The notes beneath the pieces are model-generated. The model was not told where the DNA came from, searched no databases, and saw nothing but the letters and a program-made list of their open reading frames with translations. This document shows positions 43,421-53,088 of a stretch of DNA of 64,000 nt, piece by piece. Origin of the DNA: Nitrospira sp. GTDB taxonomy: Bacteria; Nitrospirota; Nitrospiria; Nitrospirales; Nitrospiraceae. The stretch is from positions 248,001 to 312,000 of the forward strand of contig CP060499.1 of the NCBI GenBank assembly GCA_024760525.1. The letters run 5' to 3'. Position 1 is the stretch's first letter; every line of letters starts with the position of its first letter. The translations under genes and the position numbers were made by a program.

Positions 43421-45268
43421 ATGGTGCAAAATTTGGCTCCAACCGGCAGCCGCGAATCGTCTGAAAGGCTCTGCCGGTCACTCACGAAACCAAGCTCCCG
43501 CTATCTCGTTCTCCAAGGTCTCGTCAGCATCATTTTGTCCTATGAGTTGCTCTTTGGTGTCGACTCCGTCATCAGTCGGGTCATGAGCAACGGCCTGGTG
43601 ACGGGGTTATGGTTGGGAATGGCCACGATGGCGATATTGCCCCAAGGAGTGTTGGGAGCGGCCTGGTTCAGCGCCGGGCTTGTCGCAGTCGATACAGTCC
43701 TCGTGACCGCCGTCATCTACCTTTCCGGAAATGCCCGATCCGACCTGTACATTGCTTATTTTGTTGTCATGCTGGTGGCGGCATCAGTCAGGCGGCTGAG
43801 CCATGTGCTGGGTCTTTCCCTACTCCTGAGTGTCGGATATGGAGTGGTCCTGTATGAAGGGATGCTGGAAACAGGTGTCATGGCCACTGGACAGATGCTG
43901 GGGATCCCGGTTCTTCTTGTGATGGCGGTGTTCTACGGAATCGCACTGGAAGGCACGGCCGTGGCGCAAGAGGAGAAGGCCTCGCTTCAAAAAGACGTTG
44001 AGGCCTTGAAGAAGACGGAAGGTGAGCTGGAGGCGGAAAAAGCGAAATTGGAAGAACGGCTGAAGGCTTTAAAGGACAGCCTCGCAACGGCGAATGCCGA
44101 GCTCCGCAATGGGCAAGTGGTTCGTCAAGGACTCGAGCGACAACTTCATGAAGCACAGAAAATGGAAGCGGTCGGACGAGTCGCCACGAGAATTGCAGGT
44201 GAGTTTGGGGCGTTGTTTTCAGTCATTGGAAAACAGACCGGCGTTATGTTGTCGCGTCTGCAGCCGAGCGATCCTCTCAGGTCTTCCGCTGATGAGGTTT
44301 TTAAGGTGGGGGAAAAGGCTGCCACGCTTACGGCACAGCTGATTGCCCTGAATCTGGATAGCCGGCAGGTTCGAAACACAGTGTCTGCCCATGTTGTGCT
44401 AGCGGATATGCATAGCATGATCACGAGTCTGTTACCTGATCATATTAAATTGACTGTCGAATTGGACAAGCGGGTAGCCTATGCCGAGGTGGATCGTGAA
44501 GGGTTAGAAACCGTACTGTTTCAGTTGATTGTGAATGCGCGGGATGCAATGTCGCAGGGAGGTCGTCTGTCGATCGAGGTGAAGGTGATCGAGAAGGTCT
44601 CTACATCGAGCCGACCGCTGCCGACCAGCGTCGTATATCCGCAGGTGCTGATTCAGATCAGCGATACTGGAACCGGGATGAATCTGGATACTCAGGCTCA
44701 CATGTTCGAACCGTTTTTCTCGACGAAGGAAAACAACATTGGCCTCGGTCTCACCGCAGTCTTCGGAATTGTCAAAAAGAACGGAGGCACGCTGGAGGTG
44801 GAAAGTCGACCTGGGCAAGGGACGATCGTCCGGGTTTTTCTCCCCGCCGCCGCACCGCCTTCGACGCATGAAGAACCGATTCCGAAAACTATGTTAGCCA
44901 AAGGAAATGAAACGGTTCTGGTCGTCGAGGAGAATGAAATTGAACGTAAGCTGGCGCTGTCGGTTTTACAACGGCATGGCTACCGTGTCTTGGAAGCGGC
45001 CTCGTCGGTCGAGGCGCTGATGCTCACGCAACGGTACAAAGGGATCGTTCACCTCACGGTGAGCCCATTAGTGATGCGGGAAATCGGCGGGCGTGAACTG
45101 GCTCGCCGCCTCTTGAACCAGCATCCGACGATGAAGGCGTTGTTTGTCTCCAGTTATGATGATGAAACGATTCTGCATCACCGCATCAACCAGCGGTTTG
45201 TCCTGCAGCATCCCTATCGCCAGTCAGGGCTCGTGGAAAAGGTCAGGGACGTGTTGGATGCGGCTTGA
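43421..45268 (+). CDS. hybrid histidine-kinase-like protein lacking phospho-acceptors
   Basis: The 615-residue protein has about six N-terminal transmembrane segments (residues 30-185), a coiled coil (about 190-245), a HisKA-like helix pair, an HATPase_c domain and a receiver-like domain. The ATP site looks intact (QLIVNARDAMSQGG, ISDTGTGMN, GLGLTAVFGIV). The H box reads RIAGEFGALF, with Gly260 where His is expected. The receiver has EE for the acidic pair, Pro for the phospho-Asp (LTVSPLVM) and His for the Lys. GAGGAG is six bases from the ATG at 43421. It is probably a pseudokinase or sensor acting by binding. Confidence 0.82.
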   Translation: MVQNLAPTGSRESSERLCRSLTKPSSRYLVLQGLVSIILSYELLFGVDSVISRVMSNGLVTGLWLGMATMAILPQGVLGAAWFSAGLVAVDTVLVTAVIYLSGNARSDLYIAYFVVMLVAASVRRLSHVLGLSLLLSVGYGVVLYEGMLETGVMATGQMLGIPVLLVMAVFYGIALEGTAVAQEEKASLQKDVEALKKTEGELEAEKAKLEERLKALKDSLATANAELRNGQVVRQGLERQLHEAQKMEAVGRVATRIAGEFGALFSVIGKQTGVMLSRLQPSDPLRSSADEVFKVGEKAATLTAQLIALNLDSRQVRNTVSAHVVLADMHSMITSLLPDHIKLTVELDKRVAYAEVDREGLETVLFQLIVNARDAMSQGGRLSIEVKVIEKVSTSSRPLPTSVVYPQVLIQISDTGTGMNLDTQAHMFEPFFSTKENNIGLGLTAVFGIVKKNGGTLEVESRPGQGTIVRVFLPAAAPPSTHEEPIPKTMLAKGNETVLVVEENEIERKLALSVLQRHGYRVLEAASSVEALMLTQRYKGIVHLTVSPLVMREIGGRELARRLLNQHPTMKALFVSSYDDETILHHRINQRFVLQHPYRQSGLVEKVRDVLDAA

Positions 45269-45295
45269 ATGTATTCGCCGCTGCTGAAGCTCTCG

Positions 45296-46000
45296 CTATT
45301 CGCGCCACATTGATCGACCCGGTGAGAAAAATCGCACGTCTCTCCGCTTGAAAAGGCCGATGAGGGCCATGCCCGCGATAAAGCCGCCGATGTGGGCAAA
45401 GAAGGCGACTCCACCTCCACTGGCGCCGACACTCATTCCTCCACTGATCAGTTGCGTAAGGAACCACATCCCGAGGACGATGCCCGCGGCCACGCGGGTC
45501 ATGCCAATCCCCGGCAACAAGACCAGCACGTGAGCGCGTGGAAATAACAAGAGATAGGCGCCGAGCACCGCGGAGATCGCTCCACTGGCTCCGACCATCG
45601 GAATTTGGGAGGAAGGATCGGTGAGCGCATGGCTCAGAGCGGCAAGGATTCCGGACAGGAGGTAAAAGACCACAAATTTCGCGTGACCCATCACGTCTTC
45701 GATGTTATTGCCGAAAATCCAAAGGTAAAGCATGTTTCCCAGCAAATGCATCCAGCCTCCGTGAAGAAACATGCTGGTCACCAGGGTTAGGGTTGCCGGA
45801 AAACCGACTCTGGCTTCCTCCGGGAGTGAAGCGTGGCCGAAGATGATGGATGGGATGGCGCCGTATTGAAATGCGAACAGTTCGGCCGGTTCTTGGGGAA
45901 GATTCACTTGATAGAGAAACACGGCGACACAGATACCGATGAAGGTCATCGTGACAATGGGAGTGATTTGGGTCGGATTATCGTCGTGAAGCGGAATCAC
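45296..46000 (-). CDS. rhomboid-family intramembrane serine protease
   Basis: The 234-residue membrane protein has six or more helices with MFLHGGWMHLLGNMLYLWIF in loop 1, the catalytic Ser in VGASGAISAVLGAY and the catalytic His in AHIGGFIAGM. It cleaves transmembrane substrates within the bilayer. It converges on the kinase-like gene and lies 12 bases after a DHH phosphoesterase gene, likely in one operon. Confidence 0.92.
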   Translation of the reverse strand: MIPLHDDNPTQITPIVTMTFIGICVAVFLYQVNLPQEPAELFAFQYGAIPSIIFGHASLPEEARVGFPATLTLVTSMFLHGGWMHLLGNMLYLWIFGNNIEDVMGHAKFVVFYLLSGILAALSHALTDPSSQIPMVGASGAISAVLGAYLLLFPRAHVLVLLPGIGMTRVAAGIVLGMWFLTQLISGGMSVGASGGGVAFFAHIGGFIAGMALIGLFKRRDVRFFSPGRSMWRE

Positions 46001-46012
46001 GGTGGTCCGTGG

Positions 46013-46906
46013 TTATGGAGTTCGGCGGTGATCAGTGATGAGACGAGGCAATTTAAGATCGGCCGGAGGGCTTCCGTCGATTTGTAGTGGAACGGAGAAT
46101 CCGGCTGCATGGGTATGACCCCCGCCTCCGAATGATGCGGCGATGGTACCCACATCCGTGCCTTCGGCTCTGGAACGCATGCTGAAATAGCGACGACCGT
46201 CGCGATCATGCCAGATCAAGCAAAAGGGATGGTGTGGCGAAAGCCGTTCGCCGATCTGGCTTGTCAGGATCGCGCTTTGCACAGAGGGAACGACGACACC
46301 TTGGAATTCCACCATAGCCGCCTGTGCGGCAAGTTTGCCGACCAACTCAGATTCATAGCGCAAAATGGCTCGACCCTCCTGCTCCAGCGTCGACTGGGAA
46401 AAGCGGTCCCACACATTGAAGTCGAACGGATAGGAAGCCAGCGCGGCGTTGATTTCGCGACTCCCCGGCAAGGCCCACGCCCATAGATCTTTGTCTTGAA
46501 TATATTGAAGCAGCCATGGAGCGGTCGTGCCATGAGCCCATTCCCAACTCAGGACGGCGCCGGACTTTGTCTGATCGAAATACGCATGCGGAAAGCCGTC
46601 CAAGATCCTCTCCGCGGTGATATGGTGGTCTAGAATCAACAGTTCTTTCGTTTCGGAGGCCATGGCCTCGAGAATCGATCGAGCATAGCTGAAGTCAACA
46701 ATCACGACCCGGCGATCCTTCAGATCGGGTGGGGGAGGGTGGCCGTGTTTGACGGGCAAGAAGCTGGCACTCGGAAATTTTTTCCAGAGAGCCCAAGCCG
46801 CACCGAATCCGTCCGAGCAATCGGCATGATATAGGACAATGTCCGGAGAGTCATGGAATGGAAGGGCAGAAGATACATTACCCATAGAGATGGGAGAGGA
46901 TAGCAT
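46013..46906 (-). CDS. DHH/DHHA1-family phosphoesterase
   Basis: The 297-residue protein has the DHH domain (VLYHADCSDGFGAAWAL, VIVDFSYAR, LILDHHITAE) and the DHHA1 segment FGGGGHTHAAGF. Related proteins hydrolyse oligonucleotides or cyclic dinucleotides, and this branch is not clearly NrnA or GdpP. A start at 46885 is also possible; neither has a strong ribosome site. Confidence 0.87.
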   Translation of the reverse strand: MLSSPISMGNVSSALPFHDSPDIVLYHADCSDGFGAAWALWKKFPSASFLPVKHGHPPPPDLKDRRVVIVDFSYARSILEAMASETKELLILDHHITAERILDGFPHAYFDQTKSGAVLSWEWAHGTTAPWLLQYIQDKDLWAWALPGSREINAALASYPFDFNVWDRFSQSTLEQEGRAILRYESELVGKLAAQAAMVEFQGVVVPSVQSAILTSQIGERLSPHHPFCLIWHDRDGRRYFSMRSRAEGTDVGTIAASFGGGGHTHAAGFSVPLQIDGSPPADLKLPRLITDHRRTP

Positions 46907-46961
46907 GCCCAGGCCAGGACTAAAAGGCGTGTTTCAGGTCCGACTCCCGGAACAGACAGGA

Positions 46962-48017
46962 TCACAGTTCGTTCAGATGATTGATCAGCTGCCGAAGTCG
47001 GCCGGCGCTACGTCGGTTAAAATTGAACACGAGTCGTTGAAGGTCGCGCAGGGCCGGTTCATCGAGCTCTTCCTCAAGAGCGCCTCGCAGTTCAAATGTG
47101 CCGTCGGATAGGAGATCGGTGAATTGGCTCCGGATCTGTTCGAGTTGCTCAAGAGAGATGGTTTGCCTCAGTCGGATCACAAGCTGTCGCCCCACAAAGC
47201 GCAACGAGTGGTAGCACCGATAGAACCGGAGAATGTGACCGACAGCCGCTTCCGCTGAAGTCACGATTGTAAAAAGATACATGTCTTCTTCATTGATCAG
47301 GTTACGCTTCAGCAATTGCTTCGTCACAAATGCCGCCCAATCATCCCAGTAATCGCAGCCGGGAGCCTGAAGACAGACGATCGGCTGAGGATCGCTCTTG
47401 CCGGTTTGGGCCAGCGTCAGGATTTCAAAGCCTTCATCATGCGTCCCGAATCCCCCGGGGAAAAGCGCGATGGCGTTTGCTTCCTTTTGGAACATCAACT
47501 TGCGGGTAAAAAAGTATTTGAACGTGATCAACTTCGGATCATCGGCGATGGTGGAATTGGGACCTTGCTCAAACGGCAACATGATGTTGACGCCAAAGCT
47601 GTTTTCACGTCCGGCACCTTCCTGAGCGGCGCGCATGATTCCATCCGCTCCTCCCGTGATGACCATGAAGCCTTCTCGCACAATGGCCTGGGCAAACTGG
47701 TGCGCGAGTTGGTAATTGGGATCGTCGGCGTGGGTCCGTGCCGAGCCGAAAATGCTGACTTTCTGCCGATTCCGATAGTTGTGGAAGACGCCAAATGCAT
47801 GACGCAATTCCTTGACCGCGCGGTTCACGATTTTTACGTCCAGGAGGTCTAAGTGTGCATCATGGAGTTTCAACAGTCCGGTCAGGAGCTCTCTCATAAG
47901 GGCAGCATGCAAATCGTCATCCGGACGTTCCAGAAGGGCGCTGATTTGATGAAGGATCTCATCTCGCGATAACGCGGGACGAGATCGAACCTGCGAAGGC
48001 TTACCGGTTGTATTCAT
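46962..48017 (-). CDS. LOG-family nucleotide monophosphate nucleosidase (PpnN-like)
   Basis: The 351-residue protein has the Rossmann motif TGGADGIMRAAQEGA and the LOG signature PGGFGTHDEGFE. It has extra N- and C-terminal parts, as in long PpnN/YgdH-type enzymes that split nucleotide monophosphates to base and ribose phosphate. AAGGA is six bases from the ATG at 48017, favoured over the ATG at 48023. Confidence 0.83.
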   Translation of the reverse strand: MNTTGKPSQVRSRPALSRDEILHQISALLERPDDDLHAALMRELLTGLLKLHDAHLDLLDVKIVNRAVKELRHAFGVFHNYRNRQKVSIFGSARTHADDPNYQLAHQFAQAIVREGFMVITGGADGIMRAAQEGAGRENSFGVNIMLPFEQGPNSTIADDPKLITFKYFFTRKLMFQKEANAIALFPGGFGTHDEGFEILTLAQTGKSDPQPIVCLQAPGCDYWDDWAAFVTKQLLKRNLINEEDMYLFTIVTSAEAAVGHILRFYRCYHSLRFVGRQLVIRLRQTISLEQLEQIRSQFTDLLSDGTFELRGALEEELDEPALRDLQRLVFNFNRRSAGRLRQLINHLNEL

Positions 48018-48098
48018 AGCCATCCTTTATTGTGAGTGACACCGAAAATTCTACCAATGGATCAGGCGTTGGTCAAAGATTGATGAGATATTGAGTTA

Positions 48099-48875
48099 TT
48101 AGGACAGACTGGACGATTGAGGCAGGTTCGTCAGCACCCAGGCTTTGATCCTGGACTGATCGGCGGGAGAGAGATCAATAAATTGGATCTCTACGCCCGG
48201 ACGTGCGTCCGGGATGGAACGGGTTGTGCTGGGCAAGGGCTCGAGAGTTGTATTATTCAGCACAGTCCCGCGGATTGTCAGGGGACTCATCGTCTCAGAG
48301 AGGCAAAAGCTCAAGATGACTTTGGTGCCAGGCAACAGTAATGCGGGAGACTCCACGGAAGCTCCGGCATGACTGAGTTGTGTGATGGCGACTTGATGCT
48401 CAGCTCCCACGTGTTCTCCATCCATGATGCTGATCATCGCCGAAATGCTTGTCACGCATCGTTTCGGTAAAAGCACAAGGTCACGCGCAGTGAGGACGCC
48501 GACCGGCTGATCTTGTTTGGTGACGATGAGGATCGGTGTGCCTGTCGACATCATGAGCGTCGATGCTTCCTCCATCGCCCGATCGTACTCGATGAATTGA
48601 ACTGGGCGTGTCATTATCGTTCGGACTTCGATGTCATCAGGTTCAAGGCCCTGCGCAACGACTTTCTTCACGATATCGGTCGGCGTCATAAGTCCGAAAC
48701 GCGACTCCGTATCCTTGACGAGGAGACAGGGCATCCGTTCACGTTCCAGCAACGATGCCGCTTCAGTGACGGATACGTCCCCTGGAATCTGAACTACGCC
48801 GGGTGTCATCATATGTGAAACCAGAGTAACCTCGTAATGCGACGTCTTCGGCTGTTGATCGTCTTTGTCCGCCAT
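48099..48875 (-). CDS. CBS-pair protein with C-terminal PilZ-like domain
   Basis: Residues about 18-140 form two CBS motifs (VSHMMTPGVVQIPGDVSVTE, VRTIMTRPVQFIEYDRAMEE), which sense adenine nucleotides. Residues 150-250 look like a PilZ domain (AITQLSHAGASVES, GVEIQFIDLSPADQSRI). The usual RxxxR motif is not obvious, so c-di-GMP binding is uncertain. The fusion could link energy status to c-di-GMP signalling. It follows upstream of the LOG gene on the same strand. Confidence 0.75.
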   Translation of the reverse strand: MADKDDQQPKTSHYEVTLVSHMMTPGVVQIPGDVSVTEAASLLERERMPCLLVKDTESRFGLMTPTDIVKKVVAQGLEPDDIEVRTIMTRPVQFIEYDRAMEEASTLMMSTGTPILIVTKQDQPVGVLTARDLVLLPKRCVTSISAMISIMDGEHVGAEHQVAITQLSHAGASVESPALLLPGTKVILSFCLSETMSPLTIRGTVLNNTTLEPLPSTTRSIPDARPGVEIQFIDLSPADQSRIKAWVLTNLPQSSSLS

Positions 48876-49043
48876 GTCTCAGCCAAGCCCTTTTTTCTCA
48901 CGAATCTGCCCTCCTGGCGGCTGCAACGTATGCCAAGTATAGCAGAAGGTTTCTCGGCCCCATGATAGGTTGAAAGCCTTGTCATTCAATGGTTTTACGG
49001 CATACACTAAGTGCAAATTTTGACTGCCTCCGAAAGAGAAAAA

Positions 49044-50531
49044 ATGACTGTCACAGCGCTCTGCCATAGAGAATTCCTTCGTCGGCTCGGGGCAATTCCG
49101 GTGCATGGGCTAGGGCTTTCCGTCGATATCCATTCCCCCGACCTCACTAGCTTGCGGCGAAGACTGCAAGAACGTCAAGTGTCACCTGTTTATCTTGAAG
49201 TATTCCGCACCACCACGAAGGCCTTGATCTCTGCCAAGAAGGAGATCGGCAACGGCTTGCTGGCCTACCATGGCGAAGGGTTGTGGGTCACCCAGCCTGG
49301 GGTGACGAAGTCTCAGGCCTTTAGACAAGCCGTCAGCGAAGCGGTTGACCACCTTCAAGTATTGCAGAGTGCGTGGCTCAATCACGAATGTGCAACCAAA
49401 TTCCTTGCCGGCTATTACTACGGCACCTATGTTCCCCCTCTCTATACTCAAACAAGCGCCGAAGTGGTCGCTGATAATACACGACTGACACAAAGTCTTC
49501 TCGATCAACAATGCTGTCTGACGAATGGCGGCACACCATTGATGTTGCTGGAAATGCCGCCCCTCACATACTTTGTCGCCGGGACCCTATCTATCCCGGA
49601 GTTTTTTCGGGTCGTCACCGATCAATCACCATGTGGCCTGGTCTTGGATGTCGGCCATCTCTGGACGGTGTTTCGCTATTCCGGAGCGTATCGAGCCGTG
49701 TCGCTTACAAAATTTGTCGACACCTTTCTCAGCGAGTTCCCCTTGCACCGTGTTGTGGAGATTCACGTCGCGGGTTTGGCCGTTCACGAATCAAGCGGAG
49801 CTCTCGCCTCACGACCGTCAGGGTTGACAAGCGAGGGGACCCTGCCTGCATGGATCGATGCGCATGCGGCGCCCATTCCATGTGTCTTATTCGAGATGCT
49901 CGATCAGATTCTGGCGCATCCACGGCTCACCAGCCTGAAGGGGCTTGCCTTGGAGGTGGACACGAAACCGGTAGAATTGATCGTCGATGAATTTGCCGAA
50001 TTTTCCAGACGTTATGCGCATTTCTTCGAACGGAGGAGCATGATCGAAGAGGGCGCGCTTGAGCGCGACGAATTCTCATTTAAGAACCAGGCAAGGACGG
50101 CAACCACTACTCGGTCTCTCGAAGAAGGCTATGATCATTACGCGAATGTGCTGGCAAGGAAGGCTGAGCCGTCTGGAGCGGAGTGGGGCCAAGACTTAAC
50201 CCGCCTCCAAGATTTGGACCTCTATCGGTCCGTGTATCTTCCCCATGAGATCCTCCATTGGGGAGGTGATCTGGAAGACATGTTCGTGGAGTCCTGTCGT
50301 CGGCTCAGAGAACGAGGGGTGTCATTCGACGGATTTGTGACATTCTGGTTCCGCGAGCCACGGCCGCTCTGCGAGACCTATGATTTTTTCCTCTTGAAAG
50401 TGGAGCGGTTTGTGGAGTTTGTTCATGAGATGGCGCCCGAGTTGCTGAGCATTGTCGAAAAAGAAGCCGAGGAGCTTCGGCGAGCCTACCGGTTTGCCAA
50501 CGATCCTGGTCTTTCGGTGCACACGAGCTGA
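49044..50531 (+). CDS. MNIO/DUF692-like protein with C-terminal extension
   Basis: Residues about 15-325 follow the DUF692 TIM-barrel pattern: GLGLSVDI, LMLLEMPPLTYFVAGTLSIP, CGLVLDVGHLWTVF, VVEIHVAGL and LEVDTKP. The metal-binding acidic and His residues lie at the expected strand ends. DUF692 enzymes (MbnB type) are iron-dependent oxidases acting on Cys in ribosomal peptides. Residues about 330-495 form an added helical domain that I do not recognise. No precursor peptide or partner gene is seen next to it. A GTG at 49011 is an alternative start. It abuts the dus gene by one base. Confidence 0.68.
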   Translation: MTVTALCHREFLRRLGAIPVHGLGLSVDIHSPDLTSLRRRLQERQVSPVYLEVFRTTTKALISAKKEIGNGLLAYHGEGLWVTQPGVTKSQAFRQAVSEAVDHLQVLQSAWLNHECATKFLAGYYYGTYVPPLYTQTSAEVVADNTRLTQSLLDQQCCLTNGGTPLMLLEMPPLTYFVAGTLSIPEFFRVVTDQSPCGLVLDVGHLWTVFRYSGAYRAVSLTKFVDTFLSEFPLHRVVEIHVAGLAVHESSGALASRPSGLTSEGTLPAWIDAHAAPIPCVLFEMLDQILAHPRLTSLKGLALEVDTKPVELIVDEFAEFSRRYAHFFERRSMIEEGALERDEFSFKNQARTATTTRSLEEGYDHYANVLARKAEPSGAEWGQDLTRLQDLDLYRSVYLPHEILHWGGDLEDMFVESCRRLRERGVSFDGFVTFWFREPRPLCETYDFFLLKVERFVEFVHEMAPELLSIVEKEAEELRRAYRFANDPGLSVHTS

Positions 50532-50532
50532 C

Positions 50533-51711
50533 ATGAGCTTTTGGCTGAATCTCCCACGTCCGATCATCGGACTGTCGCCGATGGACGGAGTGACCGATGC
50601 CTGCTTCCGTTCCGTGGTCGCGCGTCAGAGCAGGCCGGATGTCATCTTTACCGAATTCACGCACGTGCATGACGTCTGCCGCGGGCCGGAGATCCATCTG
50701 GAGACGCTGCTGTATAGCGAGATCGAGCGACCGGTCATTGCGCAGCTCTACGGCAAGGATCCGGACCTCTTTTATATGGCCGCGCACGCGGTGTGTGAAT
50801 TGGGCTTCGACGGGCTGGATATCAACATGGGATGTCCCTCGAAGAGCGTGGCATCTTCCGGTTCAGGCGCGGGGCTCATCCGCACCCCCGAACTGGCTCG
50901 CGCCATCATTCAGGCGGCCAAACATGGCATCGACGACTGGGCACGTGGGCAAACGCTCGAACAAGCAGGTTTCAAGTCGGCCCGCGTCGACGCGTTTGAA
51001 CGTCTGAATCGACAACGCAACAGTGGAGCATCGGTCCAACGACGGCGACTGCCGCTTTCCGTCAAGACCAGACTTGGATACGATTCAGTCACGGTCGAAA
51101 CGTGGCTCGAACAGCTTTTGATGGAACAGCCGGTAGTGATCTCGCTTCACGGACGAACCCTCACACAGATGTACCGAGGGGCAGCGGATTGGTCGGCCAT
51201 TGCACGGGCAGCCGCCTTGGCGAAGGCAACCGGAACGCTGCTGTTGGGGAACGGCGATGTACAAAGCCCCGAAGACGCCGTGTCACGGGTCATCGAGACC
51301 GGTGTCGATGGAGTGCTGGTTGGGCGCGCCGTGCTGGGCGCGCCATGGTTCTTTCGGTCCAAAGCCCAGGTCAGGCAGCGGATTCGTGAATCGAATGGTG
51401 TCCAAGGCGCTTCCGATCTCGGGCCGGCGGTCTCGCTGGACGAACGTTTCGCCATCCTGGTGGATCATGCCCATCAGTTCCAAGCGCTCTATGGCCGACA
51501 ACAGTTCTATCGTATGCGCAAACATTTGGGCTGGTATTGCAAAGGCTTTGCGTATGCGGCCGCCCTTCGCGCACGAATGGTGCGGGTGTCTTCCGTCGAA
51601 GAATTGAACGAGGTTCTCGTGGACTTTCAGGACAGGGCCCAGGCTGAAATCGGAGCCCCGCAAGCTGAATCGCTCGATGAGTTGAGTCTTCCAGCGTCAC
51701 GATGCAGCTAG
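50533..51711 (+). CDS. tRNA-dihydrouridine synthase
   Basis: The 392-residue flavoenzyme has GLSPMDGVTDACFRSV, INMGCPSKSV with the catalytic Cys, KTRLGYDSVTV and SLHGRTLTQMYRGAADW. It reduces uridines in the tRNA D loop with NADPH. Which uridine (DusA, B or C type) is not clear. A stretch at about 130-165 looks like an insertion. It overlaps maf by 10 bases. Confidence 0.9.
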   Translation: MSFWLNLPRPIIGLSPMDGVTDACFRSVVARQSRPDVIFTEFTHVHDVCRGPEIHLETLLYSEIERPVIAQLYGKDPDLFYMAAHAVCELGFDGLDINMGCPSKSVASSGSGAGLIRTPELARAIIQAAKHGIDDWARGQTLEQAGFKSARVDAFERLNRQRNSGASVQRRRLPLSVKTRLGYDSVTVETWLEQLLMEQPVVISLHGRTLTQMYRGAADWSAIARAAALAKATGTLLLGNGDVQSPEDAVSRVIETGVDGVLVGRAVLGAPWFFRSKAQVRQRIRESNGVQGASDLGPAVSLDERFAILVDHAHQFQALYGRQQFYRMRKHLGWYCKGFAYAAALRARMVRVSSVEELNEVLVDFQDRAQAEIGAPQAESLDELSLPASRCS

Positions 51712-52334
51712 TCCTGGCATCAAATTCCCCGCGCCGTCAAGAACTCCTCGCATTGCTGGGTCTTTCCTTTGAGGTCTGCCCGTCGAGCTTCCACGAGCGA
51801 CCCATTGCCGGGTGGTCCCCCATTCAACAGGTCAGACATTTCGCCCTTGAAAAAGCACGATCCGTGGCTCGTGGGCAGCCACAGGTTCTTGTGCTCGGCG
51901 GTGATACCGTGATCGATCTCGATGGGGAACTCTTGGGGAAACCCGTCGATCTTCAGGACGCACGTGCGATGCTTGGACGTCTAGCCGGCCGTTCACATCG
52001 GGTTCATACGGCCGTCGTGGTATGCCACTGTGAACGAGGCATCGAATCGATGGATGTCGCCACGGCGACGGTGGAAATGAAAGCGGACGTCGAGTATCTT
52101 TATGAACGATATCTCGCAACGGAGGAATCGTTGGGCAAAGCGGGAGCCTATGCGATTCAAGGACTCGGCGGGGACCTCGTGGAGCGGGTCGACGGCGATT
52201 ATACGACGGTGGTGGGCTTGCCCTTGAAACTCGTCACCCGGCTTCTTCGGTCGATCGGCTATCCTGTTCCTGTGTGCGTCGATGTTCTGTATGAACGTAA
52301 GCCGTATGCGAACTGGAGCCGGTTCGTCGGCTAA
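51702..52334 (+). CDS. Maf-family nucleotide pyrophosphatase
   Basis: The 210-residue protein opens LVLASNSPRRQELLALLGL, the Maf signature, and has LGGDTVIDLDGELLGKP and GKAGAYAIQGLGGDLVERVDG. These enzymes hydrolyse dTTP/UTP or modified nucleotides, and the family was first linked to septum formation. The start lies inside the end of the dus gene. Confidence 0.92.
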   Translation: MQLVLASNSPRRQELLALLGLSFEVCPSSFHERPIAGWSPIQQVRHFALEKARSVARGQPQVLVLGGDTVIDLDGELLGKPVDLQDARAMLGRLAGRSHRVHTAVVVCHCERGIESMDVATATVEMKADVEYLYERYLATEESLGKAGAYAIQGLGGDLVERVDGDYTTVVGLPLKLVTRLLRSIGYPVPVCVDVLYERKPYANWSRFVG

Positions 52335-52429
52335 TTGCAAAGAGGGGGGCCGTTCCCCTACAATGCCCGCCATTCATCTCTTGCCGCGCGCATCGGTACG
52401 CCGTCGCGTCTGAACAACAAAGGGAAGGC

Positions 52430-53083
52430 ATGACTCTTCGCAAACATATGACCCTCGTGCCGGTTTTCGGGCTGATCGGAGTCTTGGCGGTAGGGAATGG
52501 ATCGTTGTGGGCGATCGATGTCACTCTGTCCTCAGAAGAGGCCCACAAAGCACTCGAAACCGGTCGACTTCCGATGGAAAAAGCCAATTCGCCCGAGGAC
52601 GTGAAGAAAGTCCTTCAGCAAGCGTCCGTGGCCACTCGGGTCGGCGCCGATCCGGAGAAAGATCCCTGCGGAGCGAGCGCCGTGCTTCGTACGAAGCGGT
52701 ATAGATTGGAAGCCTTCGGTCGTCAAGAAGCCGCGGAATCGAAAAAACGAAAAACCGAAGTGCGCATGCCGGAAGAGTTCATCAATAAAGTGATGGACAT
52801 GCCCAACATGGAGATGGAAGTGCAATTGTGCGGCGATGACGAGTATTTTGCCGAAGGGGCGTTGATCGAGTTGCACCAGGGTTCGAAGCGGATCAAGCCC
52901 GTCGACGTTGGCAAGGCAGAACGCGGGCGCAAGAACGAAGGCAACGGTCCGGCCTTCCGGTCCCGGTTCACGGCGCTCTTCGCCTATGAGCAGTTCGACC
53001 CCAACGAAACGTCGGTCTTCGTGGTCAATCTGCAAGATGGAAAAGAGATCAGGATTCCCGCCGACTTATCCAAAGTGAAATAA
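52430..53083 (+). CDS. exported hypothetical protein
   Basis: The 217-residue protein has an N-terminal signal (MTLVPVFGLIGVLAVGNGSL, cleavage near WAID) and then a charged mature part with two cysteines (DPCGAS, VQLCGDD) that may pair. I recognise no family. It is the last gene before a convergent CYTH-CHAD gene. Periplasmic location is inferred. Confidence 0.65.
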   Translation: MTLRKHMTLVPVFGLIGVLAVGNGSLWAIDVTLSSEEAHKALETGRLPMEKANSPEDVKKVLQQASVATRVGADPEKDPCGASAVLRTKRYRLEAFGRQEAAESKKRKTEVRMPEEFINKVMDMPNMEMEVQLCGDDEYFAEGALIELHQGSKRIKPVDVGKAERGRKNEGNGPAFRSRFTALFAYEQFDPNETSVFVVNLQDGKEIRIPADLSKVK

Positions 53084-53088
53084 GCCGG

